NCBI GenBank assembly: GCA_003243445.1
Contig: QFQQ01000019.1
Coordinates: forward strand, 1-64,000
DNA: 64,000 nt
Direction: 5' to 3'
From: Citrobacter freundii
GTDB lineage: Bacteria > Bacteroidota > Bacteroidia > Chitinophagales > Chitinophagaceae
The notes under the pieces are model-generated. The model worked only from the letters and a program-made list of their open reading frames with translations, was not told the DNA's origin and ran no database searches. Position 1 is the first letter of the stretch. Each line of letters opens with the position of its first letter. A program made the position numbers and the translations under genes. This document shows positions 43,253 to 51,684 of this stretch, piece by piece.

Positions 43253-44065
43253 TTACTTCAACAGTTTCCGTTTTTCTATATCCTGTAGTATGCTCATTTG
43301 TTGAATAGCAATCTTGTTCAATTTTACCAATCGCTCTTTTTGTGACAGTTTCTCGTTAATGAATACCGCATTCAGGTTTTCCATATTTGATAAGCAAATC
43401 AATTCATTGACGGTCGCGTAATCTCGAATATTCCCTTTCAAATCAGGATTTGCTTCCCGCCATTCTTTTGCAGTTACACCAAACAGCGCAACATTTAGCA
43501 CATCGGCTTCACTGGCATAAACTACTGAGATCTGTGCAGGCGATAGCGCTGCCGGAATAAGGTTGTGTTTGATGGCATCTGTATGAATATGGTAGTTGAG
43601 CCTGGCCAACTCCCGTTTAGCCGACCATCCGGAGAGCTTTTGTTCTTCTTCTTTGAGCCGCTGAAATTCCGTGATCAGATAAAGTTTGAACGGGACGCTG
43701 ATAGCAGATCCGAATTCAAAAGCGATATCCTTATGGGCATACGTTCCGCCATATTTGCCTTTTTTTACGATGATGCCCGTTGCGTTGGTTTTGTCAATCT
43801 ACTCTGAAACACTTAGTACAAAACTTGGCAAACCCGCCTGCATTCTAAAGTGGTTAAATTCGACCACTTTAAAATCAGGATTGTTTATTTGCTCCCATGT
43901 TCCTAAAAACTCAAGAGCGTATCGCGTCCTTATCCAATTTTTTATGATGTCAGCTGCCCGGCTTTCACCATCCCTGGCATTTGCCATGTCTGTCAGCGAA
44001 ATGTAATCCTGCTCCTGAACTGAGAGGATAGTAACTTCTGTGTTCTGGACATTGATTTTTGCCAT
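43253..44065 (-). pseudogene. KilA-N domain protein interrupted by an in-frame TAG
   Basis: The 270-codon frame from MAKINVQNTEVTIL to ILQDIEKRKLLK is continuous except for one TAG at 43799-43801. Before it: DYISLTDMANARDGESRAADIIKNWIRTRYALEFLGTWEQ and FRMQAGLPSFVLSVSE. After it: IDKTNATGIIVKKGKYGGTYAHKDIAFEFGSAISVPFKLYLITEF, the second half of KilA-N. At the stop, relatives have Trp (SxWIxKTNATG), so TGG to TAG is the simplest change. KilA-N is a DNA-binding domain of phages and mobile elements. The reading frame is otherwise well preserved, so the mutation is recent or suppressed. Confidence 0.85.
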
Positions 44066-44505
44066 ACTTATAAAATAATGCTGATGCAAGGTAAGAATTA
44101 AAATCACTCAGGCACCTATATTTACTTGATTTATAAATAGTTAGAGAATAGTCGAGGGTATTGTATTGCTAAAGTCGGAATTACGGTTTCCCGCATTATA
44201 CATATTTAAAAAAAGTGTATTTTGCCTAACAAGTCACCACCCAAAACCTTAACTAATGAAAAGATCCTCACTACTGCCCTTCAGGCAGCACTACGTGGAC
44301 GTAACCGTGTTCCCGCGATCAAACAATTATTTATTGCCCTCGCCTGAGTAACCTTTTGTTCAGAGGATATCGCTATGTAGCCATCCGGATATAAGAGGGA
44401 TGATCAGTCGTCAGCAACCTCAATCCGATTGTTCCATCGATCTTGTAAATGTGTTTATCCTTTCCTAAATCTCTAGAATCATTTGCCACCAACTATTGCG
44501 AGAAT
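44066..44505. other. Intergenic region with a possible 41-codon frame
   Basis: Between the KilA-N start (minus) and the lipoprotein gene (plus). A 41-residue frame with TTG start runs 44221-44346 and encodes NKSPPKTLTNEKILTTALQAALRG, continuing RNRVPAIKQL. The composition looks protein-like, but no family was recognised; it could be a remnant. Nothing else was seen. Confidence 0.35.
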
Positions 44506-45033
44506 ATGAAAAGAATACTTACCATACTAACTGTCTGTTTCCTCATGGCATGTACCCCAACCAAAGTCACACCGATCACCGGAAATTATCCTAAACCACC
44601 ATTCATTTTTGAATCATCGTCCTCATTCAACACTGTTTGGGACAAACTTATCGACTTATTTGCCCAGAAAGGATTGCCCATCAAACTTATTGACCGAACG
44701 AGCGGGCTGCTTGTTTCCGACCGTTCTGTATTACCCGCAACTTACGAATTGAATACCGGTGGATTGAAAGAGCCGGGTGCATTTATAGTCATGCCGAAAG
44801 TGTACGTACCAACTACACGAAAAACTTTTATCATTGCGATGGGTAGCCAGGTTACGGGCGAATGGAATGTACGTATTAGAGAGGTAGATGGAAAAACATT
44901 GATAAATGTTAATATCGTCAATGTTCGGTACGAACCGTATGATACTGAGAATAAGCGAACCAGGGAAGTGATATCGACTGGTCATCAGTCAACTGGGATA
45001 TTTGAAAAGATGGTAGCGGACGCAATTAGGTAA
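44506..45033 (+). CDS. Hypothetical lipoprotein
   Basis: 175 residues from MKRILTILTVCFLMACTPTK, with a lipobox at LMAC. An upstream ATG (44449) would push the signal peptide inside, so it is rejected. The mature part has a beta-rich pattern with FNTVWDKLIDLFAQKGLPIKLIDRTSGLLVSDRS and later GEWNVRIREVDGKTLINVNIVN. This is reminiscent of lipoproteins with a BamC-like or DUF-type alpha/beta unit, but no family is certain. It is not in an obvious operon. Confidence 0.7.
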   Translation: MKRILTILTVCFLMACTPTKVTPITGNYPKPPFIFESSSSFNTVWDKLIDLFAQKGLPIKLIDRTSGLLVSDRSVLPATYELNTGGLKEPGAFIVMPKVYVPTTRKTFIIAMGSQVTGEWNVRIREVDGKTLINVNIVNVRYEPYDTENKRTREVISTGHQSTGIFEKMVADAIR

Positions 45034-45149
45034 CTGTTTAAATTCTGTCAGAATGCTGTAGTATGCAAGCAATCTATGGAATTTCCGTAACTGAAAAATT
45101 TATTGCATATTTCGCATCATATAATGGTAAACAAATTAAACGCTCAACA

Positions 45150-45686
45150 ATGTTTTTTTAGTTTGATCTCTGTGAATTCTACAACATAATTTTTGGTGGA
45201 CTCATAATTGGAATAATAACCTCGTTCATTTTCGTTTGGCTATCAGACTGGCTTAAGCGGAGATCATTTAAAAAGAGATATCGCTACCTTAATAGTGTAA
45301 ATGACAGTTATGATTGGATCGGATATTCAATGCAAAAAAGCAATGGTCGCCTTCGTGAAGAGAACAGTAATGGATCAGTAGTAAATGTCAAGGTAAATAA
45401 TGGAGCAATATTCATTACATTAAAACATGATAATAGAGTATGGAAAGGAGAACTTATTATGCAAGGCAGTGATTTGGGTGTGGTTGCTTATAAATACACC
45501 GACTGTCATGAATACGGCAAGCGGGAATGCGTTCTCGGAAATTTTTCAGAATACGACAGCAAATTTGATTTCATCTTCCTCACTCCAATAAATGATACCA
45601 TTTACTACCTGGAACCAAGTGGTGAGAATATGATCGCAAATTACAATTACGGCAGGGAAATTCTGATCAGACCGCGAAGTAAATAA
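45150..45686 (+). pseudogene. Small membrane-anchored protein with amber codon at position 4
   Basis: ATG 45150 is in frame with a long downstream frame but codon 4 is TAG (45159-45161). The frame after it encodes FDLCEFYNIIFGGLIIGIIT, then SFIFVWLSDWLKRRSFKKRY, a good N-terminal TM helix with a basic cytoplasmic flank. A soluble ~120-residue domain follows (DGSVVNVKVNN-like, ITLKHDNRVWKGEL). No ATG, GTG or TTG occurs in frame until 45330, which would cut off the anchor. Either the gene is a fresh nonsense mutant or translation starts unconventionally. No family recognised. Confidence 0.6.
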
Positions 45687-45872
45687 ACTAAAAAATACAT
45701 AAAAGGTTATAAATTCACTTAATTAGATATTTATGATGCCGATAAATTGCTGTTATCTATTTGAAAATCCTATTGATTAAAAAGGTAATCGTAGATTTGT
45801 AGGAATACAAAAGCAAACAAGCAGTCCACCTACCTAACGAAAGGTTGCCATCGAATTTTTTAACGTATTAAA

Positions 45873-46925
45873 ATGACCATACAAGATCAATTAGACAGAA
45901 ACAGGCGAACTGTATCATTCGATAATTATGATATAACTGTGAGGCAGCTATATCTTATGATAGTCGAAAAACAAATTGAATTACAGCCAGAATATCAAAG
46001 ACATTTTATTTGGGACGAAATGCGGCAATCGCAATTAATTGAATCTATTTTTCTGGGCATCCCTGTCCCTAATTTATTTATGGCTACAAATACAGACTCT
46101 AGCTGGGAGGTAATTGATGGCTTGCAACGATTGACTACCATTGTAAACTTTATCGGGGATGAAGAAACACGAAGACGTACGAATCCTAAATCAGTCAAGT
46201 TAAAGCTAACAGATTTAGAAAAATTAAGCTCCATGAATGGGCACTATTTCGAGGATTTGCCCCTCTCAGTGCAGCAAATGTTTTTCACACGCCCCATTAG
46301 AGTAACGGTTTTAAATGACAAAAGCGACTTTACTGTTAGATACGACTTATTTGAAAGACTAAATACTGGAGGAGTCACCCTACACCCACAAGAGATTAGG
46401 AATTGTGTTTACATTGGAGAGTTTAAAAACTTTGTAATTGCTTGCAACGCAAATGAAAATTTTACGAATTCGGTAAAAATGACTGAATCTTCCGAAAGAA
46501 ATGGCAACAGAGAAGAGTTGGTGCTCAAGTTCTTTGCTTATTATGAAGATCGAAATGAATTTGACCATAGTGTGAAGGAATTCCTTAACAATTACATGGA
46601 GAAAAAGACCCGACGGTTCGATAATAAAATTGAATTAAAAGAGCTTTTTGATGAAAGTTTCAAAATAATAAATGAGTTACTCCCCAACGGAATAGTAAGG
46701 GGGAATAGGATCAATATTACACCACTGGTATTATATGAGGCAATATCGATCGGTGTCGCGGATTTAGTAATCACAAATCAAGCAAATCTGATTACCTCTG
46801 CAAAACTTCAAAACCTGTTGAATGACGAAAATCTGAAACGGCTAACAACTGGTGCCACAAACTCAAGGAATAAACTGAATGGAAGAATTGATTATGTAAA
46901 AAGCTTTATAACCGATGCCCTATAG
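45873..46925 (+). CDS. DUF262 (ParB/Srx-like) protein, probable nuclease-system component
   Basis: 350 residues. DUF262 hallmarks: TVRQLYLMIVEKQIELQPEYQRHFIWDEMRQSQLIESIFLG, the nucleotide-site motif WEVIDGLQRLTTIVNFI (DGxQR type), and FERLNTGGVTLHPQEIRNCVY. DUF262 proteins have a ParB/sulfiredoxin-like fold and are part of several restriction and defence systems such as GmrSD-type enzymes. The C-terminal DUF1524 nuclease half is absent here. The gene overlaps the next one by 11 nt, and that gene encodes a HEPN protein, so the two act together. A phage-defence role is inference. Confidence 0.85.
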   Translation: MTIQDQLDRNRRTVSFDNYDITVRQLYLMIVEKQIELQPEYQRHFIWDEMRQSQLIESIFLGIPVPNLFMATNTDSSWEVIDGLQRLTTIVNFIGDEETRRRTNPKSVKLKLTDLEKLSSMNGHYFEDLPLSVQQMFFTRPIRVTVLNDKSDFTVRYDLFERLNTGGVTLHPQEIRNCVYIGEFKNFVIACNANENFTNSVKMTESSERNGNREELVLKFFAYYEDRNEFDHSVKEFLNNYMEKKTRRFDNKIELKELFDESFKIINELLPNGIVRGNRINITPLVLYEAISIGVADLVITNQANLITSAKLQNLLNDENLKRLTTGATNSRNKLNGRIDYVKSFITDAL

Positions 46926-47601
46926 AGTTTTAACATCAGATGTGTTAGCAAGATTTTCTGAAACGGCAATTTTATTGAACACAATTAAAGCTAATGAAAC
47001 AACAGTCATTCCCCCTTCCGTTGAGCCAATTGACCACAAAGTTCTAAAAGGATTATTTTATGTCAGTCTTTATGCCTGTGTGGAATTCTCTTTCAATGAA
47101 CTTTGCGTTAAAACAATTACATTAATTAAGAATAAAAATGTTACATATAACGACTTTGAAAATAAGTTCCTCACAATAGCACTTTCAGCTAGCTTACAAA
47201 CTGTTCGAGACTGTACTCCCAAGAAATTTCTAGATAAAGCATCAGATATGTTTTATCTTTCAGATAGCAGTAATATAGCAAACCTTAATGAAACATTTAT
47301 TAGTACATACCTACAGAATATTTGGGGAAAATCATTTAATCAACTTACAAAAACTTTTGGCACCACATTATTCTCATTAACAGCTAGAGAGATGGCTATC
47401 TTCGATGAACTTGTCGATAATCGAAATATTGTCGCTCATGGCAGAGACCTAGCACAAACAATCGGTTCAAGCCCCAAATACCTTGATTTAAAGAGTAAAT
47501 ATGATATAGTATTTGATGTTATCAATAGATACATCATACATTTTGAGACATTTTTTAATGGCAAAGGGTATATAAAGATGTCAAGAAGAATTAACTACTA
47601 A
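46915..47601 (+). CDS. HEPN protein of the MAE_28990/MAE_18760 type (predicted RNase)
   Basis: 228 residues. A helical protein with the HEPN active motif R-x4-H in DELVDNRNIVAHGRD (Arg and His ~175-180). The first part (HKVLKGLFYVSLYACVEFSFNELCVKT) fits the MAE_28990-like HEPN family, which is known to be encoded next to DUF262 genes. HEPN proteins cleave RNA and act in toxin-antitoxin and abortive-infection systems. Translation is coupled to the DUF262 gene by an 11-nt overlap. AT-rich coding differs from the neighbouring housekeeping genes, in keeping with transfer. Confidence 0.82.
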   Translation: MPYRVLTSDVLARFSETAILLNTIKANETTVIPPSVEPIDHKVLKGLFYVSLYACVEFSFNELCVKTITLIKNKNVTYNDFENKFLTIALSASLQTVRDCTPKKFLDKASDMFYLSDSSNIANLNETFISTYLQNIWGKSFNQLTKTFGTTLFSLTAREMAIFDELVDNRNIVAHGRDLAQTIGSSPKYLDLKSKYDIVFDVINRYIIHFETFFNGKGYIKMSRRINY

Positions 47602-47863
47602 TTATCTCACATATTGTTAACGAATAAACCTTACAATATTTCAAAAAGCAATATGCTCCTTATTGAAGACTTCGTCTCTTATAAAGTTGACACTGAGAGA
47701 TGTTTCTTCACGTAAAAACGATCTTTCCGGAAGCAGTATCCCTTATTAAAATTCTTTTCATCAAATTATTTCCTTTATCGATCTGAACACCGTATTGATA
47801 TCAACGAGGAAGCGTAACACGCTACCATTCTCCAACGTGTTAGGATCACATTTGCTATTTTCT

Positions 47864-48121
47864 TCAATTAAACCCGTCATTAAAGAACTCCTCCAGCGAC
47901 ATCTCGAAACAATTTACCAGTCGCACTAGCGTCGTAAACTGCAAATCTTGCCCTAACTCATACCTTCCATATTGAGCACGGCCAAATCCATGCTCATACG
48001 CGAAAATTTCCAAACTGCTATACCCTTTTTTTAGACGTAATTCTCTCAACCTCTTACCTAATTTCTCCAATTGAAGATTCGGGTCTAATGGCACATGCTT
48101 ATTATTCTTTTTGGCTTTCAT
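47864..48121 (-). CDS. XRE-family helix-turn-helix protein
   Basis: 85 residues, almost all one HTH: LEKLGKRLRELRLKKGYSSLEIFAYEHGFGRAQYGRYELGQDLQFTTLVRLVNCF. It is the length of small antitoxin- or phage-like repressors. The N-terminal tail is basic (MKAKKNNKH). It lies between the HEPN gene and the truncated LytTR gene and is convergent with the former. Target unknown. Confidence 0.85.
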   Translation of the reverse strand: MKAKKNNKHVPLDPNLQLEKLGKRLRELRLKKGYSSLEIFAYEHGFGRAQYGRYELGQDLQFTTLVRLVNCFEMSLEEFFNDGFN

Positions 48122-48277
48122 CCCGTCAAATTAGAAAAATGTCTCCTTTTAAATAACACCCTAAAAGATTCACCTTTAAAGTAGATTTATGAAATTATTT
48201 TCGTAACTTCAATCCTGTAGGCCTAATTGGAAGACTTACATAAGAAAACCCATTTACATAATAATAAAACGAAAAAC

Positions 48278-48508
48278 ATGCATCCATTTTTCTTTATAGT
48301 AACTAATGATAAATTCTTTCGAATAGATTTGAATGAGATCACCAAAGTGACTGTTATAAAAGATCAGGCAGAGTTCCACACCTCTCCTCGAACTTATTAT
48401 GCATCCGTGTCCATTGACGAGATAAAACAACTACTCCCTTCCAATCAATTTATCTGGATTTCTGAAGATACCGCGGTGCCGTTAGCGTTGTCAGCCAGGA
48501 GTTGCTAG
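48278..48508 (+). CDS. Truncated LytTR-like protein
   Basis: 76 residues from MHPFFFIVTNDKFFRIDLNE. The first half aligns by eye with the complete LytTR protein at 22832 (MHSFFFIHLKKKFVRIDVKD ... LKQLETILPPESFSRVNRGTLVALDRI): here IDEIKQLLPSNQFIWISEDTAVPLAL. It then ends in SARSC just where the rest of the domain should continue. About 40 residues of DNA-binding surface are missing. Probably non-functional, or a dominant-negative partner. The radC-like gene starts 31 nt later. Confidence 0.65.
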   Translation: MHPFFFIVTNDKFFRIDLNEITKVTVIKDQAEFHTSPRTYYASVSIDEIKQLLPSNQFIWISEDTAVPLALSARSC

Positions 48509-48539
48509 TCACAAACGGAAGACACACTTCATACCTCGT

Positions 48540-49082
48540 ATGGCCATACACAACCCAAAACAATCATTCAGTCAACTCAAAACCCATCCCATGACCATCC
48601 GTCTCCGCCCCCACCAAAAAATCCGCATTCAATCCTCTTCCGACATCTTCCAACTCCTCCAACCCATCCTCCGCCGTTGCTCCAAACGTGACCGTCTCCG
48701 TGAACACTTCTGGATCCTCTGCCTCGAACCCGGGCAAACCGTCTGCCATCTCGAACTCCTCGCCCTTGGCACACAAAATAAAGTCATGATCGATCCACGC
48801 GAAGTATACAGCCTCGCGCTGCAACAAAACGCGTCATCCATTGTCGCCATTCACAACCATCCCGGCGGACGGTTAAAACCATCGCCGGCAGACAAATCGA
48901 TCACACAACAATTGATGAGAGGAAGTGAATTCGTCAATCTTCGCCTGCTGGATCACCTGATCATTTCAGAGGAAGGTTATTTCAGCTTTATGGATGAAGG
49001 ATTGCTTGGACTACCGAATGATGGCAGTTCTGAAAAAGCCAATCGTACATTAAGGGCCCGGTTAGAATTATCCAATGCTTAA
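48540..49082 (+). CDS. RadC-like JAB-domain protein
   Basis: 180 residues (or 163 from MTIRLRPHQKIRIQ at 48591). The C-terminal ~125 residues are the JAB/JAMM domain of RadC: CHLELLALGTQNKVMIDPREVY, the metal motif AIHNHPGGRLKPSPAD, and DHLIISEEGYFSFMDEG. It lacks the N-terminal helix-hairpin-helix of full-length RadC (~225 residues). In Bacteroidota such short forms are common in mobile regions. The first 80 codons are strikingly rich in C-ending codons (CAC, CTC, ATC), unlike the neighbours. Two separate radC 3' fragments lie downstream. Confidence 0.88.
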   Translation: MAIHNPKQSFSQLKTHPMTIRLRPHQKIRIQSSSDIFQLLQPILRRCSKRDRLREHFWILCLEPGQTVCHLELLALGTQNKVMIDPREVYSLALQQNASSIVAIHNHPGGRLKPSPADKSITQQLMRGSEFVNLRLLDHLIISEEGYFSFMDEGLLGLPNDGSSEKANRTLRARLELSNA

Positions 49083-49132
49083 ATCTTTTACTTTGCCTAC
49101 ACGGATGTAAGCAATTTTGCTTATATTCGTAT

Positions 49133-49642
49133 ATGCCCTCAAACCTGGAAAAATATAAAGGAATTCATCCTGGCAAAGTACTGGAACAAGAGCTGAAAAA
49201 ACGCAAGATCAGCCAGCGGCCCTTTGCGCAGTCTATAGACGAGCATCCGCAATCGCTTAATGCGATCCTGAAGGGGAAAAGAGGCATGAACACTGCCTTG
49301 TCGCTCAAGATAGAAAAGCAGCTTGCGCTTGAAGAAGGAACACTGATGACCCTGCAGGTATTTTATGATATCAAAGTAGAGAAGCAAAAACAGGGCGAGT
49401 CAGATCATCCCAGTTATGCTGTTATCCGGAGAATCCTTTTTTGGGACACCACCCTACAGCAGATAGACTGGCAAAATCAGCATGCGTATGTTATAGAAAG
49501 GGTGTTTGAGCGGGGCAATGAAGACGAAAAGAAAGAGATCGTTAGATTTTATGGTAAAGACCGCGTAAAGTCTATTATAGGTACCAGCAGAATATCGTAT
49601 CAAAAACCGTTAACCATTGGCAAATCCGAAAAAAATAAGTGA
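49133..49642 (+). CDS. HigA-like HTH antitoxin of an AbiE-type pair
   Basis: 169 residues. N-terminal XRE/HigA-like HTH: GIHPGKVLEQELKKRKISQRPFAQSIDEHPQSLNAILKGKRGMNTALSLKIEKQL. The C-terminal ~90 residues (YAVIRRILFWDTTLQQIDWQNQHAYVIERVFERGNEDEKKEI) match the DUF6922-like segment that often accompanies nucleotidyltransferase toxins. It overlaps the next gene by 4 nt (ATGA), so translation is coupled. It probably represses the pair and counteracts the toxin, by analogy with AbiEi. Confidence 0.82.
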   Translation: MPSNLEKYKGIHPGKVLEQELKKRKISQRPFAQSIDEHPQSLNAILKGKRGMNTALSLKIEKQLALEEGTLMTLQVFYDIKVEKQKQGESDHPSYAVIRRILFWDTTLQQIDWQNQHAYVIERVFERGNEDEKKEIVRFYGKDRVKSIIGTSRISYQKPLTIGKSEKNK

Positions 49643-50298
49643 TGCTGCACTGGAATACAGTAAATGACTTATTGAAGAACTGCCTGGTGAGGCTCATGGA
49701 AGCGCCCGAACTTGCCAGCTTTCGTCTGGTAGGTGGAACTGCCCTGAGCCTGCACCTCGGGCACAGGATATCGGTTGACCTCGACCTGTTCACAGATGCG
49801 CCTTATGAGAGTATAGACTTTGACAAGATAGAAGACTTTCTCAAGGCCAGTTTTAATCATGTTGATGGAAACTTTGGAAGCAAGCCAGGCATGGGCAAGT
49901 CTTACCTGATTGGTAGCGATCCCGAGAATCTCGTTAAGCTGGATATTTATTATTCCATGGATCCTTTTATTCACAAACCGGTCACAGTGCAAAATATCAG
50001 GCTGGCAAACATTGAAGACATTATTGCCATGAAGCTGGATATTTTCCAAAGAGCCGGAAGAAAAAAAGATTTTTGGGATCTGCACGAATTGCTAACTAAC
50101 CGGAGTATCAAAAAGATGCTGGCCTTTCACAAGAAGCGCTGCGAATGGACGCATGATGAAAATCTGATCATTGCAAATCTCACTGATTTCTCCAGGGCAG
50201 ATCTTGATCCAGATCCGATTTGTCTGATGGGAAAAGAATGGATTTTTATAAAAGAGGATTTTGAAGCTGCAATCGGGAATAGCAAGAACGATAAGTAA
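49639..50298 (+). CDS. AbiEii/AbiGii-type nucleotidyltransferase toxin
   Basis: 219 residues. The nucleotidyltransferase motif is clear: FRLVGGTALSLHLGHRISVDLDLFTD (GGT-A and DxDxF, ~30-53), then the supporting NLVKLDIYYS and the helix IEDIIAMKLDIFQRAGRKKDFWDLHEL. AbiEii-type toxins transfer nucleotides to tRNA or other RNA and stop growth on infection. The HTH gene in front overlaps by 4 nt. The radC fragment starts 10 nt past its stop, so the pair sits between two radC 3' ends. Confidence 0.88.
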   Translation: MMLHWNTVNDLLKNCLVRLMEAPELASFRLVGGTALSLHLGHRISVDLDLFTDAPYESIDFDKIEDFLKASFNHVDGNFGSKPGMGKSYLIGSDPENLVKLDIYYSMDPFIHKPVTVQNIRLANIEDIIAMKLDIFQRAGRKKDFWDLHELLTNRSIKKMLAFHKKRCEWTHDENLIIANLTDFSRADLDPDPICLMGKEWIFIKEDFEAAIGNSKNDK

Positions 50299-50308
50299 AC
50301 TGGCTTGT

Positions 50309-50499
50309 CATAACCATCCGGCGGACGACTAAAACCATCACCCGCAGACAAGTCGATCACACAACAATTACTGAAAAGAAGTGAGTTCGTCGATCTCCGG
50401 CTGCTCGATCACCTGGTTATTTCGGAAGAAGGTTATTTCAGCTTTGCATATGAAGGATTATTCGAAATACTGAAAGCTGAAAAATCAATACTCTTCTAA
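50309..50499 (+). pseudogene. radC 3' fragment 1
   Basis: Homologous to codons ~103 onward of the 48540 gene. It begins at the metal motif HNHP, where one C is missing (CATCCGG against CATCCCGG), which shifts the frame. It then continues KPSPADKSITQQLLKRSEFVD ... EEGYFSFAYEGLFEILKAEKSILF and stops at TAA. The tail after EGL differs from the first copy, so this is the end of a distinct radC paralogue whose 5' part is gone. It follows the AbiEii stop by 10 nt. Confidence 0.8.
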
Positions 50500-50569
50500 A
50501 GCTTTTTAGTAGTTTATCACAAACACACAACCCGGATCTCAGGTTTTGTAGAATTGATCTGCTGCAACA

Positions 50570-51340
50570 TTAAAAATCATCCGTTGTTCCTTTTTTCACC
50601 ACAAACCTTCTAAGGTAAATAGCATTAGACACATCTTTGAGTTTATTTGCAGCCTCTTGTTTTAATTCTTCAGCAGTATACTGGGTGACATAACAATTCA
50701 TCGCTTCAATGGCTTTCTTTTCGTCTTCCTTTGTAAAACTGACTTTCACATTAAAATACTGTTCATCCACATAGCCGCCATCCTCCACCGATTCAACTCC
50801 TTTTTCCCAGGCAAAATGATATAACGGATATTTTTCCACCCAGCCTTCAGCAAGGAGCAATTCAGTTACGGTAGCTCCGACTACAATATGCTCCGAGTGA
50901 TGGGTATCTCCGTCAGGTCCGGCGGTAATGATTATGTCAGGAGCAAGCATGGGTATTCTTGATTTTAATGAGTCCATGAATCGCTGATGTTCTTTAAAGT
51001 ATTTGCCCGTTCCGATTTTTGTATCCAGCCGTTCTATGCCCAGGAATATCGGAGGTTCCACTCCCAATGTTTTACATCCGCAGGAAGATTCAGCTCTTCT
51101 TAACATACCAAGAGAGTCTCCGGCAGGTATTTTTGTAACCCTTGTACCATCTTTACCATCCGTTGCGATCATTACAAAAACTTTATTTCCCAATGATGCA
51201 TATTTATGCAACACTTCACTGATGGCAGTTTCATCATCAGGATGTGCTCCGATAAAAAGAATAGTTCTTTTATGTATTCCCTGCGCATTACAAAATAAAG
51301 ATGCATGAAGCAGAAGAAGTAATAATAGTTTCTTAAACAT
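50570..51340 (-). CDS. PIG-L family deacetylase
   Basis: 256 residues with a signal peptide (MFKKLLLLLLLHASLFCNAQG). The zinc and catalytic motif is ILFIGAHPDDETAISEV (AHPDDE, ~33), with the third ligand region TAGPDGDTHHSEHIVVG (~140). PIG-L/LmbE enzymes remove acetyl groups from N-acetylglucosamine derivatives such as those in mycothiol, bacillithiol or glycolipids. The export signal points to the periplasm. It is flanked by two radC fragments and lies on the opposite strand to them. Confidence 0.9.
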   Translation of the reverse strand: MFKKLLLLLLLHASLFCNAQGIHKRTILFIGAHPDDETAISEVLHKYASLGNKVFVMIATDGKDGTRVTKIPAGDSLGMLRRAESSCGCKTLGVEPPIFLGIERLDTKIGTGKYFKEHQRFMDSLKSRIPMLAPDIIITAGPDGDTHHSEHIVVGATVTELLLAEGWVEKYPLYHFAWEKGVESVEDGGYVDEQYFNVKVSFTKEDEKKAIEAMNCYVTQYTAEELKQEAANKLKDVSNAIYLRRFVVKKGTTDDF

Positions 51341-51498
51341 ATCTTCTTTATTTTATTAAGTAATAGCTTTGGGTATTCAATAAATTGGCTGCATTTGCCC
51401 GGTCAATTATATGGCAGATCAGTTTTTGTAAACTTATTCCGGATGTATGAATTTATTATTTTATCAGCACATTTCAGCCAGTTATTAACATGAACAAC

Positions 51499-51521
51499 AA
51501 AGCCACCCGCGCGGTGGCTTT
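51499..51521 (+). terminator. Hairpin terminator
   Basis: AAAGCCACC and GGTGGCTTT pair around CGCGC... (loop CGCGC) and are followed by TTAA. On the minus strand it is close to the 51543 remnant stop, so it may be the old terminator of that gene. Confidence 0.6.
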
Positions 51522-51542
51522 TAACGAAAGCTGATAAAAATA

Positions 51543-51679
51543 TTACTTAGTGGCTTTAACGGTCAGTTTCGAAGGTAAACCAACTTTCTTGAGAAAAGCT
51601 TTCGGCTCATTTCTTCTTCTTACAAAAAATGGATGCTTTTTATAATTTCCAACACTGTCAGAAATTATCACCGTTTTTG
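51543..51679 (-). pseudogene. C-terminal remnant of an unidentified gene
   Basis: The minus-strand frame encodes KTVIISDSVGNYKKHPFFVR, then RRNEPKAFLKKVGLPSKLTV and KATK before TAA. The composition and basic tail look like the end of a genuine protein. The frame is cut where radC fragment 2 begins (about 51685). A terminator hairpin follows the stop. No family recognised. Confidence 0.5.
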
Positions 51680-51684
51680 ATCTC

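Noticed and set aside
43601..43810. Frameshift as the cause of the broken KilA-N gene
   Set aside because: Reading the minus strand codon by codon shows the two halves in the same frame, separated only by a TAG, so no indel is needed.
43799..45161. Genome-wide recoding of TAG as an amino acid
   Set aside because: The amidohydrolase gene (stop at 25733) ends with TAG at the expected length, so TAG works as a normal stop in this genome.
48564..48850. Open frames on the minus strand opposite the radC-like gene
   Set aside because: They are caused by the C-ending codon bias of the real gene; products are Gly/Glu/Arg-rich without recognisable domains.
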